Shown here: positions 7,966 through 17,620 of the stretch, in pieces
Position numbering within the stretch: the stretch's first letter is position 1
Layout of the letters: each line of letters begins with the position of its first letter
Origin: Sphingomonas sp. Leaf17
GTDB lineage: Bacteria; Pseudomonadota; Alphaproteobacteria; Sphingomonadales; Sphingomonadaceae
Assembly (NCBI RefSeq): GCF_001421505.1
Contig: NZ_LMKL01000006.1
Location: 1 to 64,000, forward strand
Direction of reading: 5' to 3'
DNA: 64,000 bases
Program-made: the position numbers and the translations under genes
Notes under the pieces: generated by a model
What the model saw: only the letters and a program-made list of their open reading frames with translations
Databases searched by the model: none
What the model was told of the DNA's origin: nothing

Positions 7966-9354
7966 TCAGCGCGCGCCGTCCGACCACAGCACGACACGGA
8001 TCGTCTGCAACAGGATCAGCAGGTCGAGGAACGGCGAATAATTCTTGGCGTAATACAGGTCGTATTCCAGCTTGTGCCGCGAATCCTCGACCGACGCGCC
8101 GTACGGATAGTTGATCTGTGCCCAGCCGGTGATCCCCGGCTTCACCATGTGCCGTTCGGCGTAGAACGGCAGATGCTGTTCCAGGCTCTCGACGAATTGC
8201 GGCCGTTCGGGCCGCGGGCCGACGAAGCTCATTTCGCCCTTCAGCACGGTCCAGGTCTGCGGCAGTTCGTCGATCCGTACCTTGCGGATGAAGCGGCCGA
8301 TCCGCGTGATCCGGGGGTCGTTCTCGGCCGCCCAGACGGCGGTGCCCGCAACCTCGGCATCCTGCCGCATCGAGCGCAGCTTCAGGATGTCGAACCCCTG
8401 ATTATAAAGGCCGACCCGACGCTGGCGATACAGCGCCGGCCCCTTCGATTCGATCTTGATGGCAATGGCCGCGACGATCATCACGGGCAGGGTCAGGATC
8501 AGCAGGATCAGGCTGGCGGCAATGTCGAACGCCCGCTTGAACGCGCTCGACAACAGTCGGCCGGACGAAAATCCGTCGGAAAAGATCAGCCACGACGGAT
8601 TGACGCTCTGCAGGTCGATCCGCCCCGTCTCGCGCTCCAGAAAACCGGAAATCTCGCTGACGAGCACGCCGGTGGTCTTGACCCGCAGCAGATCCTTGAC
8701 CGGCAGCGCGTTGCGCCGCTCCTGCAACGCCAGCACCAGTTCGGTCGCGCCGTTGTCGACGACATGTGCGGCAAGGTTCGGAATGGCTGCACGCGGCACC
8801 GAATCGGCGATCACCGTATCGGGCTCGCCCATGTCGACGAACCCGGCGATGACGAAATTGGCGCCCGGCTTTGCCCCCAGCGCCGCGATCCGCGCTGCCC
8901 GGCTGCCCGCGCCCAGCACGATGATCCGGTGCTTGAACCGGTCGCCGCCCAGCGTCCGCCCCAGCATCGCCCGGATGCCGACCAGCAGCACGGTGGCGAC
9001 CAGCATCGAATACAGCAGGTTCGACCGCCAGAACGTCAGCGACGGGGTCAGGAAGAAGATCACCGACTGAAAGATCACGCCCAGCGAAATCGCGACCGCC
9101 AGCCGCGCCGCCGCGAACCGCAGCGACAGGAACGATGCCGCGCCATAGGCCCCGACCGCGATCAGCGCGATCTGCAACGACAGGGTGAACACCAGCAATT
9201 GCGGGATCCGGTCGATCATCGGCCCGGGGGCGATGTCGATCTGACGCGCGCGGACCACCCAGCCGATCTCCGCCGACGTCAGCAGCAACAGCATGTCGAC
9301 CAGGCCGAGCAGCAGCACGACATGCGGTACGTAGTGCTTGAACAGCCTTATCAT
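7966..9354 (-). CDS. Polyprenyl-phosphate sugar-phosphate transferase (XrtA/PEP-CTERM type)
   Basis: This membrane enzyme transfers a sugar-1-phosphate to undecaprenyl phosphate, the first step of an exopolysaccharide repeat unit. The 462-residue protein has four or five N-terminal helices, a CoA-binding-like middle domain (IIVLGAGSRAARIAAL) and a C-terminal bacterial sugar-transferase domain with ILKLRSM, RIGRFIRKVRIDELPQ, SFVGPRPERP and KPGITGWAQ. This layout fits the TIGR03013 branch that accompanies exosortase A. It is the first gene of the operon reaching to the DUF815 gene. The exosortase itself and most polysaccharide genes are not in the window. Confidence 0.88.
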   Translation of the reverse strand: MIRLFKHYVPHVVLLLGLVDMLLLLTSAEIGWVVRARQIDIAPGPMIDRIPQLLVFTLSLQIALIAVGAYGAASFLSLRFAAARLAVAISLGVIFQSVIFFLTPSLTFWRSNLLYSMLVATVLLVGIRAMLGRTLGGDRFKHRIIVLGAGSRAARIAALGAKPGANFVIAGFVDMGEPDTVIADSVPRAAIPNLAAHVVDNGATELVLALQERRNALPVKDLLRVKTTGVLVSEISGFLERETGRIDLQSVNPSWLIFSDGFSSGRLLSSAFKRAFDIAASLILLILTLPVMIVAAIAIKIESKGPALYRQRRVGLYNQGFDILKLRSMRQDAEVAGTAVWAAENDPRITRIGRFIRKVRIDELPQTWTVLKGEMSFVGPRPERPQFVESLEQHLPFYAERHMVKPGITGWAQINYPYGASVEDSRHKLEYDLYYAKNYSPFLDLLILLQTIRVVLWSDGAR

Positions 9355-9461
9355 TGCGTGACGCGATCCCGACAGATACGTGTAAACTATACCGACAACA
9401 CATTTATGTCGCAGGAAATGGCAAACAAACGCTGAAGACGTGCGTTAGGCGGTATTAGGTC

Positions 9462-9478
9462 GGGGATGCCCTTTTGCC
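9462..9478 (+). promoter_or_regulatory. Possible sigma-54 promoter for the guanylyltransferase gene
   Basis: GG at 9464-9465 and GC at 9476-9477 are 12 bases apart, the fixed spacing of sigma-54 -24/-12 elements, and the -12 side reads TTTTGC, close to the consensus TTGC. The -24 side is weaker (GGGGATG rather than TGGCACG). A start near 9489 would leave a leader of about 40 bases. The sigma-54 activator PrsR is encoded divergently. The same bases form a hairpin arm (9464-9471 with 9482-9489), so the match may be accidental. Confidence 0.3.
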
Positions 9479-9530
9479 GCAGGGCATCCTATGACAGTGC
9501 AGGGGCATGGCCCGGGGAGAGCGAGTACAC

Positions 9531-10580
9531 GTGAGCAAGACGATTATTCCCGTCATTCTGTCTGGCGGATCCGGTACGCGACTGTGGCCGATGTCCCGCC
9601 CGGAAATGCCGAAGCAGATGCTGGCCCTGACCGCACAGGACACGATGTTGCAGCTGACCGCCCAGCGCGCCGCCGGCCCGGCCTTCGCCGACCCCATCGT
9701 CGTCGCCAACGCCCGCCATGCCGACATGGTCGAGGCACAGCTTGCCGACCGGGCCGTCACGCCGCAGTCGCTGATCCTAGAGCCGACCGGCCGCAACACC
9801 GCGCCGGCCATCGCGCTGGCCGCGATCGCCGCCGGTGGCGGGTCTGATCCGCTGCTGGTCATGCCGTCCGATCACGTCATCGCCGATGTCGATGCCTTCC
9901 ACGCCGCGATCCAGGCGGCCCTGCCACTGGTGCGGCAGGGATGGCTGGTCACTTTCGGCATCAGCCCGGATGCACCCGAAGTGGGCTATGGCTGGATCCA
10001 GGTCGGCGACACCATCGAACCCGGCGTCCACCGCGTCGCCCGTTTCGTCGAAAAGCCGCCGCGCAGCCGTGCCGAGGAAATGCTCGCATCGGGCGACCAT
10101 GTCTGGAACGGCGGCATCTTCCTGTTCCGCGCCGATATCTATCTTGGCGCGCTGGCGGCGCATGCCCCGGAAATGCTGGTCGCCGCGCAGGAGGCCATGG
10201 CGGCGGCAAAGCGACAGGGCATTCGAATCTTCCCGGATGCGGAGGCGTTTGGCGCATCGCCGTCCGACTCGATCGACTATGCCGTCATGGAAAAGGCGGA
10301 CCGGGTCGCGGTCGTCCCCGTGTCGATGGGCTGGAGCGATCTTGGCAGCTGGGACGCGCTGCATGCCATCAGCGACCGTGACGATGACGGCAACGCGCAT
10401 GGCGGCGACAACGTCCTTGCGATCGAGACGAAGAATTGTCTCGTGCGCAGCGATGGCATCAAGATCGCGCTGGTCGGCGTCGAGGATCTGATCGTCGTCG
10501 CTAGCGGCAATGACATCCTCATCCTGCCGCGCGGCCGCAGCCAGGAGGTCAAGAAACTGATCGAGGCGATGAAGGGCTGA
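9531..10580 (+). CDS. manC: Mannose-1-phosphate guanylyltransferase
   Basis: Makes GDP-mannose from mannose-1-phosphate and GTP for polysaccharide synthesis. The nucleotidyltransferase signature ILSGGSGTRLWPMSR stands at the N-terminus, followed by the FVEKP and WNGGIFLF sugar-binding motifs and the metal-ligand region. The protein has 349 residues, so it lacks the C-terminal isomerase domain of long ManC proteins. I chose GTG at 9531 because GGGGAGAG lies nine bases upstream. An in-frame ATG at 9507 would place that binding site inside the coding region. It is divergent from the XrtA operon and may feed it with substrate. Confidence 0.87.
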   Translation: MSKTIIPVILSGGSGTRLWPMSRPEMPKQMLALTAQDTMLQLTAQRAAGPAFADPIVVANARHADMVEAQLADRAVTPQSLILEPTGRNTAPAIALAAIAAGGGSDPLLVMPSDHVIADVDAFHAAIQAALPLVRQGWLVTFGISPDAPEVGYGWIQVGDTIEPGVHRVARFVEKPPRSRAEEMLASGDHVWNGGIFLFRADIYLGALAAHAPEMLVAAQEAMAAAKRQGIRIFPDAEAFGASPSDSIDYAVMEKADRVAVVPVSMGWSDLGSWDALHAISDRDDDGNAHGGDNVLAIETKNCLVRSDGIKIALVGVEDLIVVASGNDILILPRGRSQEVKKLIEAMKG

Positions 10581-10585
10581 CGGTC

Positions 10586-10612
10586 CGGCCGGGGGATCAC
10601 CTCCCCCGGCCG
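10586..10612. terminator. Hairpin between two converging genes
   Basis: CGGCCGGGGGA (10586-10596) pairs with 10602-10612 over a 5-base loop, an 11-bp stem lying between the stops of the guanylyltransferase and the GST gene. There is no clear T run, so this is only a probable terminator, acting in both directions. Confidence 0.6.
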
Positions 10613-10619
10613 ATACAAT

Positions 10620-11204
10620 TCAGATCAACCCTTCATGGGTCATCGCGGTCTTCACCGCGTCGCGCGCCATCATCCGGTCGCGGAACGCCGCCAGTTCGGG
10701 CGGCAGGTCGACACCCATCTTTCCAGCCCACAATGTCATGACGAACAGATAGCAGTCAGCCGCGCTGACATCGGCACCGAACAGGTAATCACCCTTCATC
10801 GTGCCGACGATATAGCCGAACCGCTGTTCGATCGTCGCCTTGGCGGTCGCCTTCACCTCATCGGTCGCGCCCTTGAAGAACGGTGCGAAACCCTTGTGGA
10901 TCTCGGTCGAGATGAACGCCAGCGCCTCCAGCAGATGGGTATGGCCCAGCGGCCCCTGGGGCTTCAGCGACGGGGCCTGGTGCGCGATCCAGTCGAGGAT
11001 CGCGATATTCTCGCTCAGCAACTCGCCACTGTCGAGCGTCAGCGCCGGGACATAGCCCTTGGGATTGATCGCGGCGAAATCCTCGCCATGCTCGGTGGTC
11101 TTCGCCTTCAGGTCGACCTTCACATGCTCGAAATTGAGGCCGGCCTCGTGCAGCGCGATGTGATCGGCAAGGCTGCACGCACCGGGGGAATAATAGAGAC
11201 GCAT
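10620..11204 (-). CDS. Glutathione S-transferase, beta-class type
   Basis: A cytosolic protein of 194 residues joining glutathione to electrophiles. The thioredoxin-like N-terminal half starts MRLYYSPGACSLADH, with Cys10 in the position used by bacterial beta-class enzymes. GYVPAL with the cis-proline and the SENIAI stretch bind glutathione, and an all-helical C-terminal half follows with GADVSAADCYLF. I chose the start directly at MRLYYS, since the frame further upstream has no family similarity. The substrate cannot be told. The gene stands alone between a converging neighbour and the Uma2 gene. Confidence 0.85.
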   Translation of the reverse strand: MRLYYSPGACSLADHIALHEAGLNFEHVKVDLKAKTTEHGEDFAAINPKGYVPALTLDSGELLSENIAILDWIAHQAPSLKPQGPLGHTHLLEALAFISTEIHKGFAPFFKGATDEVKATAKATIEQRFGYIVGTMKGDYLFGADVSAADCYLFVMTLWAGKMGVDLPPELAAFRDRMMARDAVKTAMTHEGLI

Positions 11205-11254
11205 TGAGTGATCCTCGTCTTTGGGTTCGCCTGTGCCAACGCATGGCGCGTCCA

Positions 11255-11809
11255 TCAGTCGCCTGCAAAAATCTCGTCGCGTGGAACCGTCAGGCCGAGC
11301 GCGGGCAGAGCCAGGTCGATCGCGTCGGACAACAGCGTTTCGGTCCAGCCGCCCGGGATCCGCTGGTGCACCGCGATGCTTTCCTGCTCGACGTCGATGA
11401 ACGCGATGGTGTCGACGGTGGCGATACCGCGATACTCGTCCTTCTTGACGGTCAGGTCGTGCGTGCGGGTCGACGGTGACAGCACTTCGATGACGACGCG
11501 TGGATTGGACAGGGTCCGGTCGTCGGGACGATCACCCGCCGCGGCGCAGTCGATCGTCACGTCGGGGAATCGCACCGAATAGTCGTGGGTGCGCACCGCC
11601 ATGTCGGAGCCATACGGCCGGCAGCCTGATCCGCGCAGGGCGTTGCCAATCGCGATGATGAGGTTCGACTGAACACGGGCGTGAGCGCGCGTTCCACCCG
11701 CCATCATACGGATGGTACCGTTGTCCAGTTCGGCCTTCAGGTCCGGACCGAAGTCGATCTGCAGGAACCCTTCCGCCGTCAGACGCTCGCTTCGTGCAAC
11801 TGTCGCCAT
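11255..11809 (-). CDS. Uma2-family (DUF820) putative endonuclease
   Basis: A 184-residue protein of the widespread Uma2/DUF820 group, which has a PD-(D/E)XK nuclease fold but no settled function. The fold's active-site residues are visible as FPDVTIDC and VIEVLSPST followed by the KKDEYR lysines. The N-terminus ERLTAEGFLQI is usual for the family. I chose the ATG at 11809, where the similarity begins. The frame stays open upstream, but that part lies over palindromes and has no similarity. The gene follows groEL on the same strand but is separated from it by two terminator-like hairpins, so it likely has its own promoter, which I could not locate. Confidence 0.75.
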   Translation of the reverse strand: MATVARSERLTAEGFLQIDFGPDLKAELDNGTIRMMAGGTRAHARVQSNLIIAIGNALRGSGCRPYGSDMAVRTHDYSVRFPDVTIDCAAAGDRPDDRTLSNPRVVIEVLSPSTRTHDLTVKKDEYRGIATVDTIAFIDVEQESIAVHQRIPGGWTETLLSDAIDLALPALGLTVPRDEIFAGD

Positions 11810-11840
11810 GTCTGCAGAATACGCCTGAACGGGACACAAG

Positions 11841-11870
11841 AAAAGGGCCGGAGGGTTTCCCCTCCGGCCC
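11841..11870 (-). terminator. Intrinsic terminator, minus strand
   Basis: An 11-bp GC-rich stem (11845-11855 with 11860-11870, loop of 4) is followed on the minus strand by TTTT (11844-11841). It would stop transcripts running on from groEL before the Uma2 gene. Confidence 0.65.
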
Positions 11871-11956
11871 GTTTCCGCAAGCGTGGTCGGTCGTCGGTAT
11901 GGAACGGTCCGGGGGGACGGGCCGACGGCGAAGCCGCCGGCTTTCGTCGGACGAGA

Positions 11957-12012
11957 CCGGAGGCATGGCCTCCGGCTGGCCACGGATCCCACGAAAGTAT
12001 TACTTTCGTGGG
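11957..12012. repeat. Two perfect palindromes downstream of groEL
   Basis: An 8-bp stem CCGGAGGC (11957-11964 with 11968-11975) is followed by a 12-bp stem CCCACGAAAGTA (11988-11999 with 12001-12012). Neither is followed by a T run. Their role is unknown; they could stabilise the 3' end of the groESL message. Confidence 0.5.
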
Positions 12013-12025
12013 TGCCCCGGCCGTT

Positions 12026-13718
<1,693 letters not shown>

Positions 13719-13799
13719 CTACCCTTTCAGAAGTGAAGTTGAGGAAGTTGAGGTTCGTGACGTTCGGGTCGGGGTCTGCCGAAGCGACCCCGGTCAGGC

Positions 13800-14087
13800 T
13801 CAGCCGACGATCCCGAGAATGTCCGATTCCTTCATGATGAGCAGGTCTTCGCCGTCGACCTTGACCTCGGTGCCCGACCACTTGCCGAACAGGATCTTGT
13901 CGCCGGCCTTGACGTCCATCGGCGTGATCGTGCCGTTCTCGGCGCGGGCACCGGTGCCGACGGCGACGACTTCACCCTCCTGCGGCTTTTCCTTGGCCGT
14001 GTCGGGGATGATGATGCCGCCGGCGGTCTTCTCTTCGGCTTCGACGCGCTTTACGAGCACACGGTCGTGCAATGGGCGAAAGGTCAT
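13800..14087 (-). CDS. groES: Co-chaperonin GroES (10 kDa)
   Basis: The heptameric lid of GroEL. All 95 residues are present, starting [12 protein letters not shown], with the mobile loop [19 protein letters not shown] and the C-terminal [13 protein letters not shown] lies upstream of the ATG. It is the first gene of the operon, directly behind a CIRCE element and a sigma-70-type promoter, so repression by HrcA is expected. hrcA is not in the window. Confidence 0.98.
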   Translation of the reverse strand: MTFRPLHDRVLVKRVEAEEKTAGGIIIPDTAKEKPQEGEVVAVGTGARAENGTITPMDVKAGDKILFGKWSGTEVKVDGEDLLIMKESDILGIVG

Positions 14088-14123
14088 GGCGCTCTATCCT
14101 TCGATAGGGAGTGTTACAATTTT

Positions 14124-14150
14124 TTGGCACTCACCGTTCGGGAGTGCCAG
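14124..14150 (-). promoter_or_regulatory. CIRCE operator of groESL
   Basis: TTGGCACTC, nine bases, GAGTGCCAG: the inverted repeat with nine-base spacer bound by the heat-shock repressor HrcA. It differs from the consensus only in the outer bases of each arm. It lies about 37 bases before groES, just downstream of the -10 box. Confidence 0.92.
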
Positions 14151-14157
14151 CAGCCCT

Positions 14158-14186
14158 CATATGTGGATGCCCCCCGGCGACGTCAA
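14158..14186 (-). promoter_or_regulatory. groESL promoter (-35 and -10)
   Basis: On the minus strand TTGACG (14186-14181) and CATATG (14163-14158) are separated by exactly 17 bases, a good vegetative promoter. The predicted start falls just before or within the CIRCE element, fitting repression by HrcA. Confidence 0.65.
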
Positions 14187-14303
14187 TGCAGCCATGCGCG
14201 AAAAAAGTTCCATCCGTGTTGGCCGGATAGGACAGCCCATTTACGGGAGGGTTCCGGTCGTCTAGCGCTGATGCTTCGGCAGGCATACAGCAGGAGCGAC
14301 AGG

Positions 14304-16181
14304 GTGAAGCTGGTACGGGGCGCATGGAAACTGCTGGTCGGCATCAAGGACGCGCTGGTCCTGATCGCGATGCTGCTGTTCTTCGGGTTGATCTTCGCTG
14401 CGCTGAACGCGCGGCCGGGTGCGGTCAGCATCAAGGACGGCGCGCTGCTGCTCGCGTTGAAAGGCTCGATCGTCGAACAGCCCGAGGAGTCCGCGCCCTT
14501 CGCGATGCTGTCGGGTCAGGACATGCCGCGCCAGTACCGGCTGCGCGACGTGGTCCGCGCGATCGACCTGGCGAAGGATGACGCCCGCGTAAAGGCCGTC
14601 GTCCTCGATCTGGACGGCTTTGCCGGCGGCTATCCGGCCGCGTTGCAGGAGGTCGCCGACGCGCTCGCCCGCGTCCGTGCCGCGAAGAAGCCGGTGCTCG
14701 CCTATGCCACCGCCTATACCGACGCCGACTACCGCCTCGCCGCCAACGCGACCGAGATCTGGATGAACCCGATGGGCGGCACGCTGTTCACCGGTCCGGG
14801 CGGAAAACAGCTGTATTACAAGGGCCTGATCGACAAGCTCGGCGTCAACGCGCACGTCTACCGCGTCGGCAAGTACAAGTCGTTCGTCGAACCCTATACC
14901 CGCACCGACCAGAGCCCGGAGGCGCGCGCGGCCAGCCAGGCGCTGCTTGGCGCGCTGTACGGTCAGTGGCAGGAATCGGTCGCAAAGGCGCGGCCCAAGG
15001 CGCAGATCGCGCCGTTCCTCAGCGCGCCCGACAAGGTCGTGCTGGCCGCCAACGGCGACATCGCGCAGGCCAATCTGAAAGCCGGCATCGTCGACACGCT
15101 GGGCGACCGCGTGGCGTTCGGCGAGCGCGTGGCCAAGATCGTCGGCAGCGACGCGAAGAAGCCCGCCGGCAACTTCACCACCATCAGCTATGACAGCTGG
15201 ATCGCCGCCAACCCGCTGGCCACCGCCGGCGACGCGATCGGCGTGCTGACCATCGCCGGCGAGATCCTTGATGGCGAGGGCGGTCCCGGCAGCGCGCACG
15301 GCGATACCATCGCCAAGGCGATGTACACGGGCCTCGCCACCAAGAACCTGAAGGCGCTGGTCGTCCGTGTCGATTCCCCCGGCGGGTCGGTGCTGGCGTC
15401 CGAACGGATCCGCACCGCGATCCTGGCGGCCAAGGCCAAGGGGCTGCCGGTCGTCGTATCGATGGGCGGGCTTGCCGCCTCGGGTGGCTACTGGGTGTCG
15501 ACCCCGGCCGACGTGATCTTCGCCGAACCCTCGACCATCACCGGTTCGATCGGCATCTTCGGCCTGATCCCGACGTTCGAGAACACGCTGGCCAAGATCG
15601 GCATCACCACCGACGGCGTGCAGACCACCCCCCTGTCCGGCCAGCCCGACGTCACCAGCGGCACCAACCCGACGATCGACGCGATCCTGCAAAGCACGAT
15701 CGAGAACGGCTATCGCCAGTTCCTGACCCGTGTCGCCACCTCGCGCAAGATGACCGTCGAGCGCGTCGATTCGATTGCGCAAGGGCGGGTCTGGGACGGT
15801 GGCACCGCGCGCCAGATCGGTCTGGTCGACCGGTTCGGCACGCTGAAGGACGCGATCGACGAGGCCGCGCGCCGCGCCAAGCTGAAGCCCGCCGACGTTC
15901 ACGCCGAATATCTGGAGAAGAAACCCGGCTGGGCCGCCGAACTGACGCAGGCGCTGAACCGCGATGACGACGACACGGCGGCGCCCGCCGGCGACGCCTT
16001 CGCCCGCATCGCCGCCGACCGCCGCGCGCTGGCCGCACAGGCACTGGGCGACGTCCGCCGTCTCGCCCGCGCCGGCTCGATCCAGGCCCGCTGCCTCGAA
16101 TGTGGCGGCATGGGTCCGGCGCAGGGCGACGCCAGCGACACCAAGCTGCTCGATCTGCTGCTGACGCGAATCGGGTTGTAA
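14304..16181 (+). CDS. sppA: Signal peptide peptidase SppA, 67 kDa type
   Basis: An inner-membrane serine protease that degrades leftover signal peptides. It has 625 residues, one N-terminal membrane anchor (about residues 10-32), and two tandem S49 peptidase halves. The general-base lysine is in VGKYKSFVEPYTR in the first half. The nucleophile serine is in GGLAASGGYW in the second half. I chose GTG at 14304 because AGGAG stands seven bases before it; ATG at 14271 is possible. A C-terminal tail with RCLECGGM follows the peptidase domain. Its promoter region is shared, divergently, with groESL. Confidence 0.9.
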   Translation: MKLVRGAWKLLVGIKDALVLIAMLLFFGLIFAALNARPGAVSIKDGALLLALKGSIVEQPEESAPFAMLSGQDMPRQYRLRDVVRAIDLAKDDARVKAVVLDLDGFAGGYPAALQEVADALARVRAAKKPVLAYATAYTDADYRLAANATEIWMNPMGGTLFTGPGGKQLYYKGLIDKLGVNAHVYRVGKYKSFVEPYTRTDQSPEARAASQALLGALYGQWQESVAKARPKAQIAPFLSAPDKVVLAANGDIAQANLKAGIVDTLGDRVAFGERVAKIVGSDAKKPAGNFTTISYDSWIAANPLATAGDAIGVLTIAGEILDGEGGPGSAHGDTIAKAMYTGLATKNLKALVVRVDSPGGSVLASERIRTAILAAKAKGLPVVVSMGGLAASGGYWVSTPADVIFAEPSTITGSIGIFGLIPTFENTLAKIGITTDGVQTTPLSGQPDVTSGTNPTIDAILQSTIENGYRQFLTRVATSRKMTVERVDSIAQGRVWDGGTARQIGLVDRFGTLKDAIDEAARRAKLKPADVHAEYLEKKPGWAAELTQALNRDDDDTAAPAGDAFARIAADRRALAAQALGDVRRLARAGSIQARCLECGGMGPAQGDASDTKLLDLLLTRIGL

Positions 16182-16240
16182 CAGAGGGGGCGGCACCGCA
16201 ACCCGCCTCCTACCAACACGGCCCTCGCCTCCGCTCCGCC

Positions 16241-16329
16241 GTTTCCTTGCGCAGGCGGGGATCCAGACCCAGGCAGTACCAGCAGCGTTGTAGCGCCATA
16301 ACACTGGACCCCCGCCTTCGCGGGGGAAC
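16241..16329. repeat. Inverted hairpin-repeat doublet (degenerate)
   Basis: Two 26-base segments (16241-16266 and 16304-16329) are inverted copies of each other at 21 of 26 positions, with 37 bases between them. The second carries the hairpin CCCCCGCCTTCGCGGGGG. It belongs to the repeat group also seen at 24959, 34516, 37615 and 43325. Confidence 0.65.
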
Positions 16330-16416
16330 AGCGGGGTTGACGCCGCGACTGCCCGGCTTGTCGGCCCCACCCGCATCGCCTAGCGTGAATCCCGAACACA
16401 CAGGCGGCCCGCGACC

Positions 16417-17337
16417 ATGATCTACGAAATCCGCCACGTCACCCGGTTCGACTATGGGGCCAGCGTGAAGTTCGCGCGCTGCAACCTGCGGCTGCAACCG
16501 ATCGACTGGCCGGGGCAGCGACTGGAGCGGTATAAACTGACGGTCGAACCAGCCGGGCGGACCAGCCCGGCCCATGCGGAGGCGGGCCTGGCCCACGTCA
16601 CCCGCCTGATCGTCGACACCCCCGTCCGCAGCCTGACGATCGAGAGCGCGGCCCGCGTCGTCGTCGACCGGCTGATCCCGATTCCGTCGCCCGACGACCC
16701 GACGCTGGCGCAGGTCGCGGCGATGGCGCGGGCCAGCCGCGACCTGTCGGCGGCAGGTCCTGCGGGGTATCTGTTTCCCTCGCCGCTCATCCCGCTCGAC
16801 CGGCAGATCGCCGACTGGTGCGCGCCCGACCTCGATCCCGACCGGGGCGCGCTGGAGGCCGGTATCGCGCTGGCCCGCCGGATCCAGGACGAATTCGAGT
16901 TCGACGCCGACGCCACGCTGGTCGACACCACCCCGCACGAGGCATTCCTGAAACGACGCGGCGTGTGCCAGGATTTCGCGCAGATCATGATTACGGGCCT
17001 GCGCGCCGCCGGCCTGCCCGCCGCTTATGCCTCGGGCTATATCCGCACCATTCCGCCGCCCGGCGAGGAGCGGCTGGTCGGCGCGGATGCGACCCATGCC
17101 TGGGTGCTGCTGTGGTGCGGCCCGGCCATCGGCTGGGTCGGGCTGGATCCGACCAACGGCATCTGGATGGCGGGCGACCACATCGTCATGGCGATCGGCC
17201 GCGACTATGCCGAGATCGCGCCGGTCGATGGCGTGGTCCTGGGGTCCGGCGCGCAGCAGATGGACGTCAGCGTCGACGTCGCCCCGCAGTCCGACCCCCT
17301 GCCCGCCCCCGATTTCCAGCCGATCGCCGCGGCCTGA
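16417..17337 (+). CDS. Transglutaminase-like cysteine peptidase-fold protein
   Basis: A 306-residue protein with a bacterial transglutaminase N-terminal domain (starting IYEIRHVTRFDY) and a transglutaminase-like core. The catalytic Cys is in RGVCQDFAQIM, the His in DATHAWVLLW and the Asp in GLDPTNG. Family members are thought to be peptidases or cross-linking enzymes acting on unknown cytosolic targets. No signal peptide is seen. In many genomes such genes stand beside an alpha-E protein and a circularly permuted ATP-grasp protein; neither is here. Confidence 0.85.
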   Translation: MIYEIRHVTRFDYGASVKFARCNLRLQPIDWPGQRLERYKLTVEPAGRTSPAHAEAGLAHVTRLIVDTPVRSLTIESAARVVVDRLIPIPSPDDPTLAQVAAMARASRDLSAAGPAGYLFPSPLIPLDRQIADWCAPDLDPDRGALEAGIALARRIQDEFEFDADATLVDTTPHEAFLKRRGVCQDFAQIMITGLRAAGLPAAYASGYIRTIPPPGEERLVGADATHAWVLLWCGPAIGWVGLDPTNGIWMAGDHIVMAIGRDYAEIAPVDGVVLGSGAQQMDVSVDVAPQSDPLPAPDFQPIAAA

Positions 17338-17340
17338 GGC

Positions 17341-17502
17341 TCAGTCGGCCGGATCGTCCTTGCCGGTATGCGGGTTCGGATAGGCTCCCCCGCCGCTCTG
17401 CCCCCTGCCCTTGCCGCCGGCCGGGGACTCGTCGCCCACGCCGTCGGGTTCGCCCGCATGGCCGTCCTTGCCGGGGGCCTGCATCGGTTGCCTGTCTGCC
17501 AT
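17341..17502 (-). CDS. Small Gly/Asp-rich conserved hypothetical protein
   Basis: A 53-residue, hydrophilic, probably unstructured protein starting MADRQPMQAPGK and ending GGAYPNPHTGKDDPAD. The ending resembles small sphingomonad proteins I recall with a GGAYPNPHTGK-like motif; this was not checked. GAAAGG lies nine bases before the ATG, and a minus-strand -10 box TATAGT is present at 17537-17532. The stop lies three bases from the stop of the converging transglutaminase gene. Function unknown. Confidence 0.6.
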   Translation of the reverse strand: MADRQPMQAPGKDGHAGEPDGVGDESPAGGKGRGQSGGGAYPNPHTGKDDPAD

Positions 17503-17531
17503 CGTCGCGCCTTTCAGATGTGTGTCATCCG

Positions 17532-17579
17532 ACTATAACGCGGCCACGGCGGCGTCGTTCATTGCGCTGCGGATATAAT
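17532..17579. promoter_or_regulatory. Two divergent -10 boxes
   Basis: TATAGT on the minus strand (17537-17532) faces the small gene ending at 17341. TATAAT on the plus strand (17574-17579) faces the J-protein gene at 17621, giving a leader of about 35 bases. I see no good -35 box for either. Confidence 0.45.
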
Positions 17580-17620
17580 GGCCCCAAATAGCGGCCGAAC
17601 ACGATTTTACCGGGGCAATC

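Noticed and set aside
9415..9436. Another sigma-54-like match TGGCAAACAAACGCT before the guanylyltransferase gene
   Set aside because: The GG to GC distance is one base short of the strict spacing.
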